Assembly (NCBI GenBank): GCA_030148985.1
Contig: JASBSJ010000065.1
Coordinates: 1-64,000, forward strand
DNA length: 64,000 nucleotides
From: Sphingopyxis sp.
GTDB taxonomy: Bacteria > Pseudomonadota > Alphaproteobacteria > Sphingomonadales > Sphingomonadaceae
Reading direction: 5' to 3'
Part shown: positions 36,388 through 46,148 of the stretch, piece by piece
Numbering within the stretch: the stretch's first letter is position 1
Layout of the letters: each line of letters starts with the position of its first letter
Program-made: the position numbers and the translations under genes
Notes under the pieces: generated by a model
The model's input: the letters and a program-made list of their open reading frames with translations, nothing else
Databases searched by the model: none
Told to the model about the DNA's origin: nothing

Positions 36388-37431
36388 ATGATAGCCGACG
36401 ACGATCTGGATTTCGATCCGCCGCCACCGCCGCGGCGACCATTCTTTCGGCGCAAGCGCATCCTGATCCCGATTGCCGTGCTGGCGGTGCTTGTCATCGG
36501 TTTCCTGCTGCTCCTGACCCCCGACACCGACCGCGAGACGATGATCGCCAAATATGGCGGCCCGGACGCCGCCTTCGCCGCGGGGCCGGCGGGGCAGCGT
36601 ATCCACTATCGCGATCAGGGACGCCGCGACGGCCCGGCGATCGTCCTGCTGCACGGATCGAACGCCAGCCTCCACGCGTGGGAGCCGCTGGTCGAAAGGC
36701 TCGGCGCCGATTACCGCATCGTCACGCTCGACCTGCCGGGGCACGGGCTGACCGGCGCGATCCCCAGCCGCGACTATAGCGCGTCGGCGATGATCGAGGC
36801 GGTCGATGTCGTCGCGGCAAAGCTGGGGTTCGACCATTTCGTCCTCGGCGGCAATTCGATGGGCGGCTGGGTCGCGTGGCGCTACGCCCTTGTGCATCCC
36901 GCACGCGTCGACGCTTTGCTGTTGATTGACGCCGCCGGAATGCCGCTTCGGAAGGGCGAGAAATCGCCTGAATCGAACGTCGGCTTCCGCGTGCTCGAAT
37001 ATTCATTTGGGCGCTGGCTGGTTATGCGCATCACTCCGCGAATGCTCGTCGAACAGTCGTTGCGCGGGTCGGTCGAGAAGCAGGACATCGTCGATGACGC
37101 GATGATCGACCGTTATTGGGAGCTGCTGCGCTTCCCCGGCAATCGCGAAGCGACGGTGCTGCGCAGCCGCACCGGCCGCGAACCCGAAATGGCGGCGCGC
37201 GTAGGCGAAATTACGGCGCCGACGCTGATCCTGTTCGGCGACCGCGACCGGATCATCAACCCGAGCGCGGCACAGACCTTCAACGAGCGCATCGCGGGGT
37301 CGGAGGTTGTACTGCTCCCAGGCATCGGCCATCTGCCGATGGAGGAGGCGCCTGACGCGACCGCCGCGGCGATTGCCGATTTCCTCAAGCGGCGGCTTGC
37401 AGTGCGGGCGGCTGATCCAGAAACGCGCTGA
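36388..37431 (+). CDS. membrane-anchored alpha/beta hydrolase
   Basis: This 347-aa protein has a Pro-rich cytoplasmic N terminus (DPPPPPRRP), one membrane anchor (about 25-43, ILIPIAVLAVLVIGFLLLL) and an extracytoplasmic alpha/beta hydrolase. Catalytic features are the oxyanion loop VLLHGSNASLHAW, the nucleophile elbow GGNSMGGW (Ser), the acid in LFGDRDRI, and His in GIGHLPMEE. TTGAGGGGGG precedes ATG. Its last 47 nt overlap the convergent PhaZ-like gene. The natural substrate is unknown. Confidence 0.88.
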   Translation: MIADDDLDFDPPPPPRRPFFRRKRILIPIAVLAVLVIGFLLLLTPDTDRETMIAKYGGPDAAFAAGPAGQRIHYRDQGRRDGPAIVLLHGSNASLHAWEPLVERLGADYRIVTLDLPGHGLTGAIPSRDYSASAMIEAVDVVAAKLGFDHFVLGGNSMGGWVAWRYALVHPARVDALLLIDAAGMPLRKGEKSPESNVGFRVLEYSFGRWLVMRITPRMLVEQSLRGSVEKQDIVDDAMIDRYWELLRFPGNREATVLRSRTGREPEMAARVGEITAPTLILFGDRDRIINPSAAQTFNERIAGSEVVLLPGIGHLPMEEAPDATAAAIADFLKRRLAVRAADPETR

Positions 37432-38137
37432 TCCGCGCCGAAATCGCCGCGGCGTGGGTGAAGGGAAAGAGGTGCGAGCCCGGCACCACCTCCAGCACCG
37501 CGCCGTCGATCAGGTCGGCGATCGCCTGGCCGTGGCAGGCGGGAACGACGCCATCGCGCTCGCCCATCAGCACCAGCACCGGCACATCCTTCAGTCGCGG
37601 CAGCATTGGCGCGCTCGTCCATCCCGCCATCGCCATCGACTGATAGGCGAGGCCGAGCGGCGTCGCCGTCGGCAGCCGGAGCCCGCTCGCGAGCATGTCG
37701 TCGTCGAGCAGCGCGGCCCAGCCGATTCCCGGCGCGCCGACGCTTAGCGTCGTCGCCATCAGTACGAGACGGCGGATGCGCCCCGGAAACTGGATCGCGA
37801 TCTGCTGCGCCAGCGCGCCGCCCCAGCTGAACCCCGCGAGGTCGAGCGTCTTGTGACCCAGCCGTTCGGCAATCTCCATCACCACCGCTGCCATCGTCGG
37901 CGCGGCATAGGGCAGCATCGCGTCGGGCGAGGCGCCGACCCCCGGCATGTCGAGCGTCCACACCTCGCGCCCATGGATCTGTGCGAGCAGCGGCGCAGCA
38001 GCTGCGATGTCGGCACCGATGCCGTTCAGGAACAACAGCGGCGTACCGGGCGCGCCCTCGCGCCAGCGCGCGATGCGCAGCGTCAGGCCATAAAGATGCT
38101 GGGTGCTGATCGCCGGACGGCCGCTGATCCTGCTCAT
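37385..38137 (-). CDS. alpha/beta hydrolase resembling intracellular PHA depolymerase (PhaZ)
   Basis: This is a 250-aa protein. LLFLNGIGADIAAAAPLLAQI, VWTLDMPGVGASP, and GFSWGGALAQQIAIQFPGRIRRLVL (nucleophile Ser in FSWGG) closely resemble the mcl-polyhydroxyalkanoate depolymerase pattern. The acid lies in MGERDGVVP and the His in GSHLFPFT. No PHA synthase or phasin is nearby, so the role is inferred from sequence only. ATG 38137 is preferred over the longer ORF. It lies downstream of, and 37 nt from, a small membrane protein gene. Confidence 0.8.
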   Translation of the reverse strand: MSRISGRPAISTQHLYGLTLRIARWREGAPGTPLLFLNGIGADIAAAAPLLAQIHGREVWTLDMPGVGASPDAMLPYAAPTMAAVVMEIAERLGHKTLDLAGFSWGGALAQQIAIQFPGRIRRLVLMATTLSVGAPGIGWAALLDDDMLASGLRLPTATPLGLAYQSMAMAGWTSAPMLPRLKDVPVLVLMGERDGVVPACHGQAIADLIDGAVLEVVPGSHLFPFTHAAAISARISAFLDQPPALQAAA

Positions 38138-38174
38138 GCGACGTGCCTTGGCACAAGTCGGTGACGCAGGAAAG

Positions 38175-38420
38175 TCAGGCGCCGTCCTTTGCGGTGGCGG
38201 CGGCCGCCTGTTCATAGCGCAGGCAATCGAAAATCTTCGCGCCCGCCAGGAATACAGCGCCAGTGCAGGCGAGCATCAGCAGCTTGCCGCCAAGCCCGGG
38301 ATATTCATGGAGATAGGCGGAACCCCGCGCCATCGCCCCGACGGCGAGCGCATAGATGATGAGGCACGCCTCCAGGCGGGTCTTGATAACGAACAGGCGG
38401 CCGATTTTCTTGAGCATCAT
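38175..38420 (-). CDS. small two-helix membrane protein, unknown function
   Basis: This 81-aa protein starts with a basic segment (LKKIGRLFVIKTR) and has two hydrophobic stretches (CLIIYALAVGAMA and LLMLACTGAVFLAGA) joined by a short loop (HEYPGLGG). The ATG 38420 or 38417 is plausible; a TTG at 38423 also exists. It is probably co-transcribed with the PhaZ-like hydrolase downstream. Confidence 0.7.
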   Translation of the reverse strand: MMLKKIGRLFVIKTRLEACLIIYALAVGAMARGSAYLHEYPGLGGKLLMLACTGAVFLAGAKIFDCLRYEQAAAATAKDGA

Positions 38421-38547
38421 CAACGTCCAAGCAAGCGTCGTGCCACCGGCGCGAATGCGGGATTTTCGGCGTGGGCCATATGGTAAATTGTAAATTAACC
38501 CGACAGCGGGGGCAAGGCGAGAGTGGTTTGGGGGGGCGATTATAAAT

Positions 38548-38679
38548 CCTCCCTGTCGCGCAGCGATGGGGAGGGGGGCCGCCGCCGCAGGCGGTGTGGG
38601 GGAGGCGGCAACGTCGGCGCCAAAGCCCCTCCGTCAGCGCTTCGCGTTGCCACCTCCCCATCGCTGCGCGACAGGGAGG
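38548..38679. repeat. inverted repeat, CCTCCCTGTCGCGCAGCGAT family
   Basis: Perfect 27-bp arms lie at 38548-38574 and 38653-38679 (core TGTCGCGCAGCGAT), with a GC-rich centre containing CGCCGCAGGCGG. It lies between the small membrane protein gene and the 3-prime end of glcB. The remainder of the 287-bp gap shows no gene. Confidence 0.8.
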
Positions 38680-38707
38680 AACGGATATTCGCTTCGAGCT
38701 GCCGCGC

Positions 38708-40813
38708 TCAGCCCGCCTTCTTCATCTGCCGATATTTGTGCAGCAGCGGCTCGGTATAGCCAGACGGCTGCGTCACGCCTTCAAAGATCAGCGCGCGCGC
38801 CGCCGCCCAGGCGATGCCGTCGGGCGTCAGTTTTTCGTACAGCGGGTCGGCGGCATTTTGCGCATCGACCTTTGCCGCCATCCGCGCCAGCGCAGCATCG
38901 ACCTGTTCGGGCGTGCACACGCCGTGGAGCAGCCAGTTGGCGAGCGCCTGGCTCGAAATGCGCAAGGTCGCGCGATCTTCCATCAAACCCACATCGTCGA
39001 TGTCGGGCACCTTCGAACAGCCAACGCCCTGATCGATCCAGCGCACGACATAGCCCAAAATGCCCTGGCAATTATTATCGAGCTCGCGCGCGATTTCGGC
39101 CTCGCTCCAGTTGCGGCCGGTCGCGACCGGGATAGCGAGCAGACGGTCGAGCGACGGCACCGTCTCGCCAGCGATCTCGCGCTGCCGCGCGAACACGTCG
39201 ACCATATGATAATGCAGCGCGTGCAGCGTCGCCGCGGTCGGCGAGGGCACCCACGCGGTGTTCGCGCCCGATTTGGGGTGGCCGATCTTGGCGTCGAGCA
39301 TCGCGCGCATCAGGTCGGGCATCGCCCACATGCCCTTGCCGATCTGCGCCTTGCCGCTGAGCCCGCACGCCAGCCCGATGCGGACGTTGCGGTCCTCATA
39401 GGCGGCGATCCAGTCGCTCGCCTTCATCTCGCCCTTGGGAATCATCGGCCCCGCGCGCATCGACGTGTGGATCTCGTCGCCCGTGCGGTCGAGGAAGCCG
39501 GTGTTGATGAAGACGATACGGTCCCTCACCGCGTGGATGCACGCGGCCAGATTGGCGGAGGTGCGGCGCTCCTCGTCCATCACCCCGACCTTCATCGTGT
39601 GGCGCGCCAGCCCCAGCATATCCTCGACCGCGTCGAACAGCCGGTTCGTAAAGCCACATTCTTCAGGCCCGTGCTGCTTGGGCTTGACGATATAGATGCT
39701 GCCCGCGCGGCTGTTCTTCAGGCGGCCGAGGCCTTTCAGATCGTGGAGCGAACACAGGCTGGTGATGACCGCGTCGCACAGTCCTTCGGGCGCTTCGGCG
39801 CCGCCGGGTAGCCGGATCATCGGCGTCGTCATCAGATGGCCGACATTGCGCACGAACATCACGCTGCGACCGTGGAGCGTGAAGGCCTCGCCCGACGGCG
39901 ATGTCCATTCGTGGTCGGCGGCCATCGCGCGGGTGATGGTTTGACCACCCTTGGCAAAGCTTTCGGTGAGGTCGCCGCGCATCAGCCCCAGCCAATTGGT
40001 GTAGCCGAGCGTCTTGTCCTCTCCGTCAACCGCCGCGACGCTGTCCTCCAGGTCGATGATCGTCGTCAGCGCGGCTTCGAGCACGACATCGGCGATCCCC
40101 GCCGGATCGCTGCTGCCGATCGCGCTATCGGGATCGATCACTAGTTCGATGTGCAGGCCGTTGTGACGGAGCAATATGCCGCCAGGCTTGCTGCCCACCC
40201 ATTGTGCCGGATCGGCGAGCGCCAGCGGCCCGCCCTGCCAGTCGGCCCAGTTGCCCGACGCCAGCGGCACCGCTTCGTCGAGGAACGCCTTGGCGCGCGC
40301 GATCACCGCGGCGCCGCGTTCCGGGTCATAGCCACCGGGTTTCGCTATCGGCGCGTCGAGCGCGTCGGTGCCGTAAAGCGCGTCATACAGGCTGCCCCAG
40401 CGTGCATTGGCGGCGTTGAGCGCAAAGCGCGCGTTGAGGGCAGGGACGACGAGTTGCGGCCCAGCCATCGTCGCGATTTCGGGATCAACATTCGCCGTGC
40501 CGATCGCGAAGGGCGCGGGTTCGGGGACAAGATAGCCGATCTCACTGAGAAAGCTCTGGTAGGCGGCGGGATCGTGCGGCTGGCCCCCCAATTCTTCGGC
40601 GTGCGCGCGGTGCCAGGCGTCGATGCGTGCCTGAAGCTCCTCGCGCTTCGCCAGCAAGGCCGCATTCTCGGGCGCGAATTTGGCGAGCAGGGCGGCGAAA
40701 TCGGCCCAGAAGCGCGCGGCGTCCAGCCCGGTTCCCGGCAGCGCGCGCTGCTCGATGAAATCGGCCAGCCGCGAATCGACGGACAGGCCGGAGCGGTCGA
40801 GAAATTCGGTCAT
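38708..40813 (-). CDS. glcB: malate synthase G
   Basis: This 701-aa glyoxylate-cycle enzyme condenses glyoxylate with acetyl-CoA. Length and sequence match isoform [52 protein letters not shown] with the catalytic Asp region, and [24 protein letters not shown] near the C terminus. AGAGGG is about 7 nt before ATG 40813. The frame stays open far upstream over other genes, but that extension is spurious. Isocitrate lyase is not in the window; icd at 15546 would compete for isocitrate. Confidence 0.97.
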   Translation of the reverse strand: MTEFLDRSGLSVDSRLADFIEQRALPGTGLDAARFWADFAALLAKFAPENAALLAKREELQARIDAWHRAHAEELGGQPHDPAAYQSFLSEIGYLVPEPAPFAIGTANVDPEIATMAGPQLVVPALNARFALNAANARWGSLYDALYGTDALDAPIAKPGGYDPERGAAVIARAKAFLDEAVPLASGNWADWQGGPLALADPAQWVGSKPGGILLRHNGLHIELVIDPDSAIGSSDPAGIADVVLEAALTTIIDLEDSVAAVDGEDKTLGYTNWLGLMRGDLTESFAKGGQTITRAMAADHEWTSPSGEAFTLHGRSVMFVRNVGHLMTTPMIRLPGGAEAPEGLCDAVITSLCSLHDLKGLGRLKNSRAGSIYIVKPKQHGPEECGFTNRLFDAVEDMLGLARHTMKVGVMDEERRTSANLAACIHAVRDRIVFINTGFLDRTGDEIHTSMRAGPMIPKGEMKASDWIAAYEDRNVRIGLACGLSGKAQIGKGMWAMPDLMRAMLDAKIGHPKSGANTAWVPSPTAATLHALHYHMVDVFARQREIAGETVPSLDRLLAIPVATGRNWSEAEIARELDNNCQGILGYVVRWIDQGVGCSKVPDIDDVGLMEDRATLRISSQALANWLLHGVCTPEQVDAALARMAAKVDAQNAADPLYEKLTPDGIAWAAARALIFEGVTQPSGYTEPLLHKYRQMKKAG

Positions 40814-40981
40814 GCAAACACCCTCTGGTCGGCGCGGCTGCGCCCGTGGACCCGGGGAGGAAAGGGCCAGCGCGCTATGCCGCGATTGGTTTCGATTGGC
40901 AATGGGTGCTTTCCAAGCCCCGCGTCGTCGGTTACGTTGCACCGCACAACTAAAAAATTTTCTCCCCAAACGACCGGAATC

Positions 40982-41281
40982 ATGGACGACACACGACTGA
41001 AATTGATGGAAGCCATCGCCCGCAAAAAACTGGTGACGGCACAATATAACGGCCAGACGCTGACGCTGGCACCGCATTTGTTGTTCGAACGGCGCGGCGA
41101 CCTGTTCATCAGCGCGCTCAATTTGAACAAGAGCTGGCGGTCGGATGAGGAACCGCGGCTTGGCCATTTCAAGCTGGGCGGGCTCGCGGAAATCGCGCTC
41201 AGCGACGATGGTTTCGATCCGCTGCCCGGTTTCGACGCCGCGCCGCCGCGTGAGGAAGATACGCCGCTGCTGGGGGTTTAG
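40982..41281 (+). CDS. WYL-domain-like mini-protein
   Basis: This 99-aa protein reads [45 protein letters not shown] with FKLGGLAEI. This resembles the core of the WYL ligand-sensing domain (small-residue, I..aI..r..v...Y.g...P..l...gd.y..a.....r.f.l..i). It lacks the N-terminal winged helix of WYL transcription factors. It is divergent from glcB (168-bp gap). Function is unknown, and a nucleotide-sensing or partner-regulating role would be speculative. Confidence 0.7.
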   Translation: MDDTRLKLMEAIARKKLVTAQYNGQTLTLAPHLLFERRGDLFISALNLNKSWRSDEEPRLGHFKLGGLAEIALSDDGFDPLPGFDAAPPREEDTPLLGV

Positions 41282-41310
41282 GGTACGGGGCGGCGTCGCT
41301 GCGTGCGCGG

Positions 41311-42492
41311 TTATGCCGCACCAGCCGCCGAGGGTGCTGACGCCGGCATTTCGCCCAGCGCGACGCGAACCTGGTTCCGCCCGCTCGCTTTCGCGCGATA
41401 GAGCGCGGCATCGGCACGGCGGAGCAGATCGAACAGCGAATCCTTCGGTCCGCGCTGCGCGACGCCGAAGGAGGCGGTAAAGCTCCGGTCGATCCCCAGC
41501 ACCGGCAATTTCGCTGCGGCGAAGGCCGTGCGCACCCTTTCGGCATAGATGCGCCCGTCGGACAGCAGCGCGTCGGGCAGCAGCACCGCGAACTCCTCGC
41601 CGCCGATTCGGCCGACAATGGCGTCGGCGGGCGCGGCTTCGACCATCATCGCCGCAAAATGCGCGATCACGCCGTCGCCCGCGGCATGGCCGAAACTGTC
41701 GTTGATCGCCTTGAAATTGTCGAGATCGGCTGCGATCAGCACCGCGGTCTCGCCGCGCCGCAGCAGCGCCATCCCGGCGTGCTGCTCGAAACCGCGCCGA
41801 TTGAGCACGCTCGACAGCGGATCGGTTTCGGATCGCGCGACGATTTCGGCGGTTGTATCGCGCATCATGACCAGCAACAGAACAAGCGCGATCGCCATCA
41901 GCGCGACGACGCTGCCGCTTTGCGAGATGGCGGCATAGGTCGACGCCATATAGCCTTGCGGTGCGCTTGCGGTGCCCACCGCCGCCGCGATCAGCGGTTT
42001 CACCAGGTAGATAAGCGCCGCGAGAAGCTGCAGGGCGATCAACAGAAGGTCGAGCGGCTGCCGTCGTCCGGATCGCACGATAATAAGCGCAAAGAGCGAT
42101 TGCATCGCGAAATAGGGCATCTGATACAGCGTCAGCCGCGGTGACGATCCATAGGGCAGGCTGAAGATCACCGGCACCGCCAGGATCGTCAGCACCCAGA
42201 TTGCCGCCATCGCGATCCACGGCGGCACAACGCGGTAATGCAACGCACCGCCGATCAGCGCGAAGCTCAGCGCCAGCAGAAAGACCAGGAAAATGCCGAT
42301 CCCGACGGGGGTCGGATCGACCTGCTGCGTCAGCAGGAACTCCAGTCCGATATAGACGATGCCCATGCCATAGCCCAGCGCCAGCCACCACGCGCCGCGC
42401 GCCGTGCGGTTCGTCGCGGCGACGATGGCGAAGGCGAGAGCAAAAATGCCCGCAACGGACATGTTGATGCCAAGGACGAATGCGGTGGACAT
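41311..42492 (-). CDS. membrane-bound diguanylate cyclase (GGDEF)
   Basis: This 393-aa protein has an N-terminal half of about six to seven hydrophobic helices (a MASE-like sensor, residues ~10-210), then [16 protein letters not shown] and a GGDEF domain with active-site [12 protein letters not shown] (GGEEF at ~297-301). It should make c-di-GMP. The inhibitory I-site RxxD is absent: the corresponding residues are PADA. ATG 42492 is preferred to a TTG 27 nt upstream. Convergent 3-prime ends lie 29 nt from the WYL-like gene. Confidence 0.93.
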   Translation of the reverse strand: MSTAFVLGINMSVAGIFALAFAIVAATNRTARGAWWLALGYGMGIVYIGLEFLLTQQVDPTPVGIGIFLVFLLALSFALIGGALHYRVVPPWIAMAAIWVLTILAVPVIFSLPYGSSPRLTLYQMPYFAMQSLFALIIVRSGRRQPLDLLLIALQLLAALIYLVKPLIAAAVGTASAPQGYMASTYAAISQSGSVVALMAIALVLLLVMMRDTTAEIVARSETDPLSSVLNRRGFEQHAGMALLRRGETAVLIAADLDNFKAINDSFGHAAGDGVIAHFAAMMVEAAPADAIVGRIGGEEFAVLLPDALLSDGRIYAERVRTAFAAAKLPVLGIDRSFTASFGVAQRGPKDSLFDLLRRADAALYRAKASGRNQVRVALGEMPASAPSAAGAA

Positions 42493-42683
42493 GGACTCAC
42501 TCAGAAGGTTCCCCGCCAACCTATGTGGCTCGTTCCCAAGTTTCGGTTAACGCATTGCGAATCTGTATATTTGCGACCGCTATGGCCGGGTAATGCTTAT
42601 CGGGGCGCGGTGACTATCCTCTCGCAGCGACAAAATGGCGCGTGGGGGTGCCAAAGCGGAGCGCCGCTCGCTATAGCCGCACG

Positions 42684-43895
42684 ATGACCAGTGTGACCGC
42701 AACCGAACAGGCGACGCTCGACCGCGCGGCCGACGCGCCGATGCTGGCGCAGGTCGAACGATGGGCCGCGATCAACAGCGGCACGGGCAATCTGGCGGGG
42801 CTGAAGGCCGTCGCGGGGCAGCTCGCCGATGCCTTTGCCGCCCTGCCCGGCGAGGTGCGGCTCGTCGCGCCCGATCCGGTCGAGAGCGTCGATGCCGCGG
42901 GGCGGGTGAACAGCATCCAGCGCGGCGACCACCTGCACCTTCGCGTGCGGCCCGAGGCGCCGGTGCAATTGCTGCTGACGGGCCATATGGACACGGTGTT
43001 CGCCGCCGACCACCCGTTCCAGACGCTGAGCTGGCTGGAGGACGGCGTGCTCAACGGTCCTGGCACCGCCGATATGAAGGGCGGGATCGCGGTGATCCTT
43101 GCCGCGCTCACCGCGCTTGAAAGCTCGCCGCTCGCCGCGCGTGTGGGTTATGACGTGATGATCAACAGCGACGAGGAAACGGGCAGTCACGCCTCGGCGG
43201 CGCTGATCGCCGAACTCGCCGCCGGCAAGACCGCCGCGCTCACCTATGAACCCGCGCTTCCCGACGGCACGCTGGCCGGCGCGCGGCCGGGAAGCGGCAA
43301 TTTTTCGGTGATCGTCCACGGCCTGTCGGCGCACGCCGGGCGCAATCCCGACGACGGCCGCAACGCGCTGCTGGCGGCGGCCGACCTGGCGCTGCGGCTC
43401 GCGAAGCTCAAGTCGCCGACGCTTAAGGTCAATCCGGCACGAATCGACGGCGGCGGTCCCAACAATGTCGTGCCCGACAGCGCGATCCTGCGCGTCAACA
43501 TGCGGCCATCGACCCCGGAGGCGATGGTCGACGCCGAAAGTGCGCTGTGCGCCGCGGTCGCCGCGGTATCGCGCGAGCATGACGTGCATTGCCACATTCA
43601 TGGCGGTTTCAATCGCCCGCCCAAGCCGCTCGACGCGGCGGCGACGCGGCTGTTCGAACTGGTCCGCGACTGCGGCGCTGCGCTGGGACTGCCGCCGATC
43701 GCTTGGAACGCCACTGGCGGCGTCTGCGACGGCAATAATATCGCCGCCTGCGGCATCCCCGTGGTCGATACCATGGGCCCGCGCGGCGGCGCGATCCACT
43801 CATCGGACGAATTTCTGATTACCGGCAGCCTCGCCGAGCGCGCGCGGCTGTCGGCGCTGACCATGCTGCGAATAGCGGAACGGGGGACTGTGTGA
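42684..43895 (+). CDS. M20-family metallopeptidase/hydrolase (carboxypeptidase G2-like)
   Basis: This 403-aa di-zinc enzyme has LLTGHMDTVFAADHP (His and Asp ligands), GPGTADMKGG (bridging Asp), SDEETGSHAS (catalytic Glu pair), GLSAHAGRNPDDGRNA in the dimerisation domain, and a final His in GAIHSSDEF. It starts at ATG 42684, not the in-frame ATG at 42642. It overlaps astA by 4 nt (GTGA), so it belongs to the arginine succinylation module. It could act as a desuccinylase for succinylated intermediates, but that is inference. Confidence 0.9.
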   Translation: MTSVTATEQATLDRAADAPMLAQVERWAAINSGTGNLAGLKAVAGQLADAFAALPGEVRLVAPDPVESVDAAGRVNSIQRGDHLHLRVRPEAPVQLLLTGHMDTVFAADHPFQTLSWLEDGVLNGPGTADMKGGIAVILAALTALESSPLAARVGYDVMINSDEETGSHASAALIAELAAGKTAALTYEPALPDGTLAGARPGSGNFSVIVHGLSAHAGRNPDDGRNALLAAADLALRLAKLKSPTLKVNPARIDGGGPNNVVPDSAILRVNMRPSTPEAMVDAESALCAAVAAVSREHDVHCHIHGGFNRPPKPLDAAATRLFELVRDCGAALGLPPIAWNATGGVCDGNNIAACGIPVVDTMGPRGGAIHSSDEFLITGSLAERARLSALTMLRIAERGTV

Positions 43896-44893
43896 ATTAT
43901 GTGATCCGGGCGGCCAAACCGGGCGATCTGCAAAGCATTTACGAAATGGCGAAGCTGACGGGAGGTGGGTTCACCAATCTGCCTCCTGACAAAAAGGCGC
44001 TGCGCGCCAAGCTCGAACGCGGCGAAGCGGGTTTCGCGTCGGAAAAGGAATATCCCGCCGACGAGTTGTACCTGATGGTGCTTGAGGATCTGGACAGCGG
44101 CGAGGTGCGCGGCACCTGCCAGATTTTCGGGCAGGTTGGCCAGCGCTGGCCCTTTTATTCCTATCGCATCGGGACCGACAGCAAACACAGCGAACAGCTG
44201 GGACGGACCTTTCACGCGCAGGTGCTGATGCTGAGCAACGATTTGAACGGCGCCAGCGAGGTTGGCGGGCTGTTCCTGCACCCGGCGGCGCGCGCCGGCG
44301 GGCTGGGGCTGCTGCTCGCACGCTCGCGCTATCTGTTCATCGCCCGCCACCGCGCGCGCTTCGCCGACCGCATCCTTGCCGAGCTGCGCGGGGTGATCGA
44401 CGAGGCGGGCGGTTCGCCCTTCTGGGACGGGGTCGCGGGCAAGTTTTTCGGGATGAGCTTCCAGGAAGCCGACCAGTTCAACGCGGTCCACGGCAACCAG
44501 TTCATCGCCGACCTGATGCCCAAGCATCCCGTCTATATCGCGATGCTGCCCGAAACCGCGCGCGCAGTGATCGGCGTTCCGCACCCCACGGGGCGCGCCG
44601 CGATGCGGATGCTGGAGAATGAGGGCTTTGCCTTTGAAAATTACATCGACATTTTCGATGGCGGCCCGACGATGACCGCGCGCACCGACCAGGTGGCGAG
44701 CATTCGCGACGCAAAGCATGTCGAGGTGGCGGGCATTGCCGAAGATGGCGAGGACGCTTTGATCGCAACGGGACGGCTGGCGGATTTCCGTTGCTGTTTC
44801 GGCAAGGTCGATGCCGAGGGCCGGATCGACGCCGACGCCGCGCGGATATTGAATGTCGGCAAGGGCGACGCGATCAGCTGGATCGGACGATAA
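43892..44893 (+). CDS. astA: arginine N-succinyltransferase
   Basis: This 333-aa protein starts at GTG 43892, overlapping the M20 gene stop. It catalyses arginine + succinyl-CoA to N2-succinylarginine, the first step of the AST pathway. YVIRAAKPGDLQSIYEMAKLTGGGFTNLP, EVGGLFLHPAARAGGLGLLLARSRYLFIA, GKFFGMSFQEAD and IDIFDGGPTMTA match AstA, with a GNAT-type CoA-binding region. The gene is in series with astB. Confidence 0.95.
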   Translation: MNYVIRAAKPGDLQSIYEMAKLTGGGFTNLPPDKKALRAKLERGEAGFASEKEYPADELYLMVLEDLDSGEVRGTCQIFGQVGQRWPFYSYRIGTDSKHSEQLGRTFHAQVLMLSNDLNGASEVGGLFLHPAARAGGLGLLLARSRYLFIARHRARFADRILAELRGVIDEAGGSPFWDGVAGKFFGMSFQEADQFNAVHGNQFIADLMPKHPVYIAMLPETARAVIGVPHPTGRAAMRMLENEGFAFENYIDIFDGGPTMTARTDQVASIRDAKHVEVAGIAEDGEDALIATGRLADFRCCFGKVDAEGRIDADAARILNVGKGDAISWIGR

Positions 44894-44894
44894 G

Positions 44895-46142
44895 ATGCTC
44901 ACCGAAATCAATTTCGACGGGATCATCGGTCCCAGCCACAATTATGCGGGGCTCAGCCGCGGTAATATCGCCTCGGCAAGCCACGCCGGCGATGTGTCAC
45001 AGCCGCGCGCCGCGGCGTTGCAGGGCATCGAAAAGATGCGCCACAATCTCGCGCTCGGCCTGCCGCAAGGCTTTTTCGTGCCGCTCGATCGCCCCGACGC
45101 GCCATGGCTCGCGGCTCTCGGCACGACGATCGAGGGCGCCGAGAACCATTTGCGCGCGCAGGCCTGGTCGGCTTCGTCGATGTGGGCGGCGAACGCCGCG
45201 ACCGTCTCGCCCGCGCCCGACAGCGCTGACGGCAAATGCCATTTGACCGTCGCCAACCTCGTCACCATGCCGCATCGCAGCCACGAATGGCCGGGAACGC
45301 TGGCGCAGCTCCGCCTCGCCTTTGCGCACCCCGCCTTTGCCGTACATGCGCCGGTGCCCGCACCCTTTGGCGACGAAGGCGCGGCGAACCATATGCGGCT
45401 GTGCAGCGGCCACGACGGAGCGGGCGTTGAAATCTTCGTCTATGGCGTCGGTGGCGGACGCTTCCCTGCGCGCCAGCATCTCGACGCGTCGAAGGCCGTG
45501 GCGCGCCGCCACCGGCTCGACCCGGCGCGCACGCTGTTCATCCGCCAGTCGGACACGGCGATCCAGGGCGGCGCCTTCCACAACGATGTCGTCGCGGTGG
45601 CGAACGAGCATGTGCTGTTCACGCACGAAACCGCGTTCGAGGATCGCGACGCCGCGCACGCCGAAATCCGCGCGGCGTTCCCGATGGTCGAAATCGTCGA
45701 GGTGCCCGCGAGCGCGGTGAGCTTGCCCGACGCCATCAAATCCTATCTGTTCAACGCGCAGCTCGTCAGCCTGCCCGAAGGCGGCATGGGGCTGGTGCTG
45801 CCGACCGAGGCGCAGGAAACGCCGACGGTGTGGGACTGGCTGGAGGATATGGTTGCCGGCAATGGCCCGATCCGCCGCCTGCTGCCGGTCGATGTGCGGC
45901 AATCGATGGCGAATGGCGGCGGCCCGGCGTGCCTGCGGCTGCGCGTCGTCGCCGATCCCGCCACCGTCGATCCGCGCTTCGTCGCCGACGAGGGGAAGCT
46001 CGACCGTATCGCCGCGGTGATTGCGGCGCATTGGCCGGAGGCGATTGCCCCCGCGGGCCTTGCCTCCGCCGCGCTGGCGGCCGACGTCCGCAAGGCGCGC
46101 GCGGCGCTGCTCGACGCGCTCGACCTTGCCGAGCTTGACTAA
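44895..46142 (+). CDS. astB: N-succinylarginine dihydrolase
   Basis: This 415-aa second AST-pathway enzyme releases two NH3 and CO2 from succinylarginine. EINFDGIIGPSHNYAGLSRGN at the N terminus, LTVANLVTMPHRSHEWP, NHMRLC and QSMANGGGPACLRLR (catalytic Cys near residue 350) are typical of AstB, which has an amidinotransferase-like fold. It lies 1 nt after astA. No astC, astD or astE follows here. Confidence 0.96.
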   Translation: MLTEINFDGIIGPSHNYAGLSRGNIASASHAGDVSQPRAAALQGIEKMRHNLALGLPQGFFVPLDRPDAPWLAALGTTIEGAENHLRAQAWSASSMWAANAATVSPAPDSADGKCHLTVANLVTMPHRSHEWPGTLAQLRLAFAHPAFAVHAPVPAPFGDEGAANHMRLCSGHDGAGVEIFVYGVGGGRFPARQHLDASKAVARRHRLDPARTLFIRQSDTAIQGGAFHNDVVAVANEHVLFTHETAFEDRDAAHAEIRAAFPMVEIVEVPASAVSLPDAIKSYLFNAQLVSLPEGGMGLVLPTEAQETPTVWDWLEDMVAGNGPIRRLLPVDVRQSMANGGGPACLRLRVVADPATVDPRFVADEGKLDRIAAVIAAHWPEAIAPAGLASAALAADVRKARAALLDALDLAELD

Positions 46143-46148
46143 GGCGCC

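Noticed and set aside
38708-42391. A 1227-codon minus-strand open frame running through glcB and far upstream
   Set aside because: Only the part from 40813 down is malate synthase G. The upstream part overlaps the WYL-like and diguanylate cyclase genes and reads as Arg/Ala-rich shadow in a high-GC sequence.
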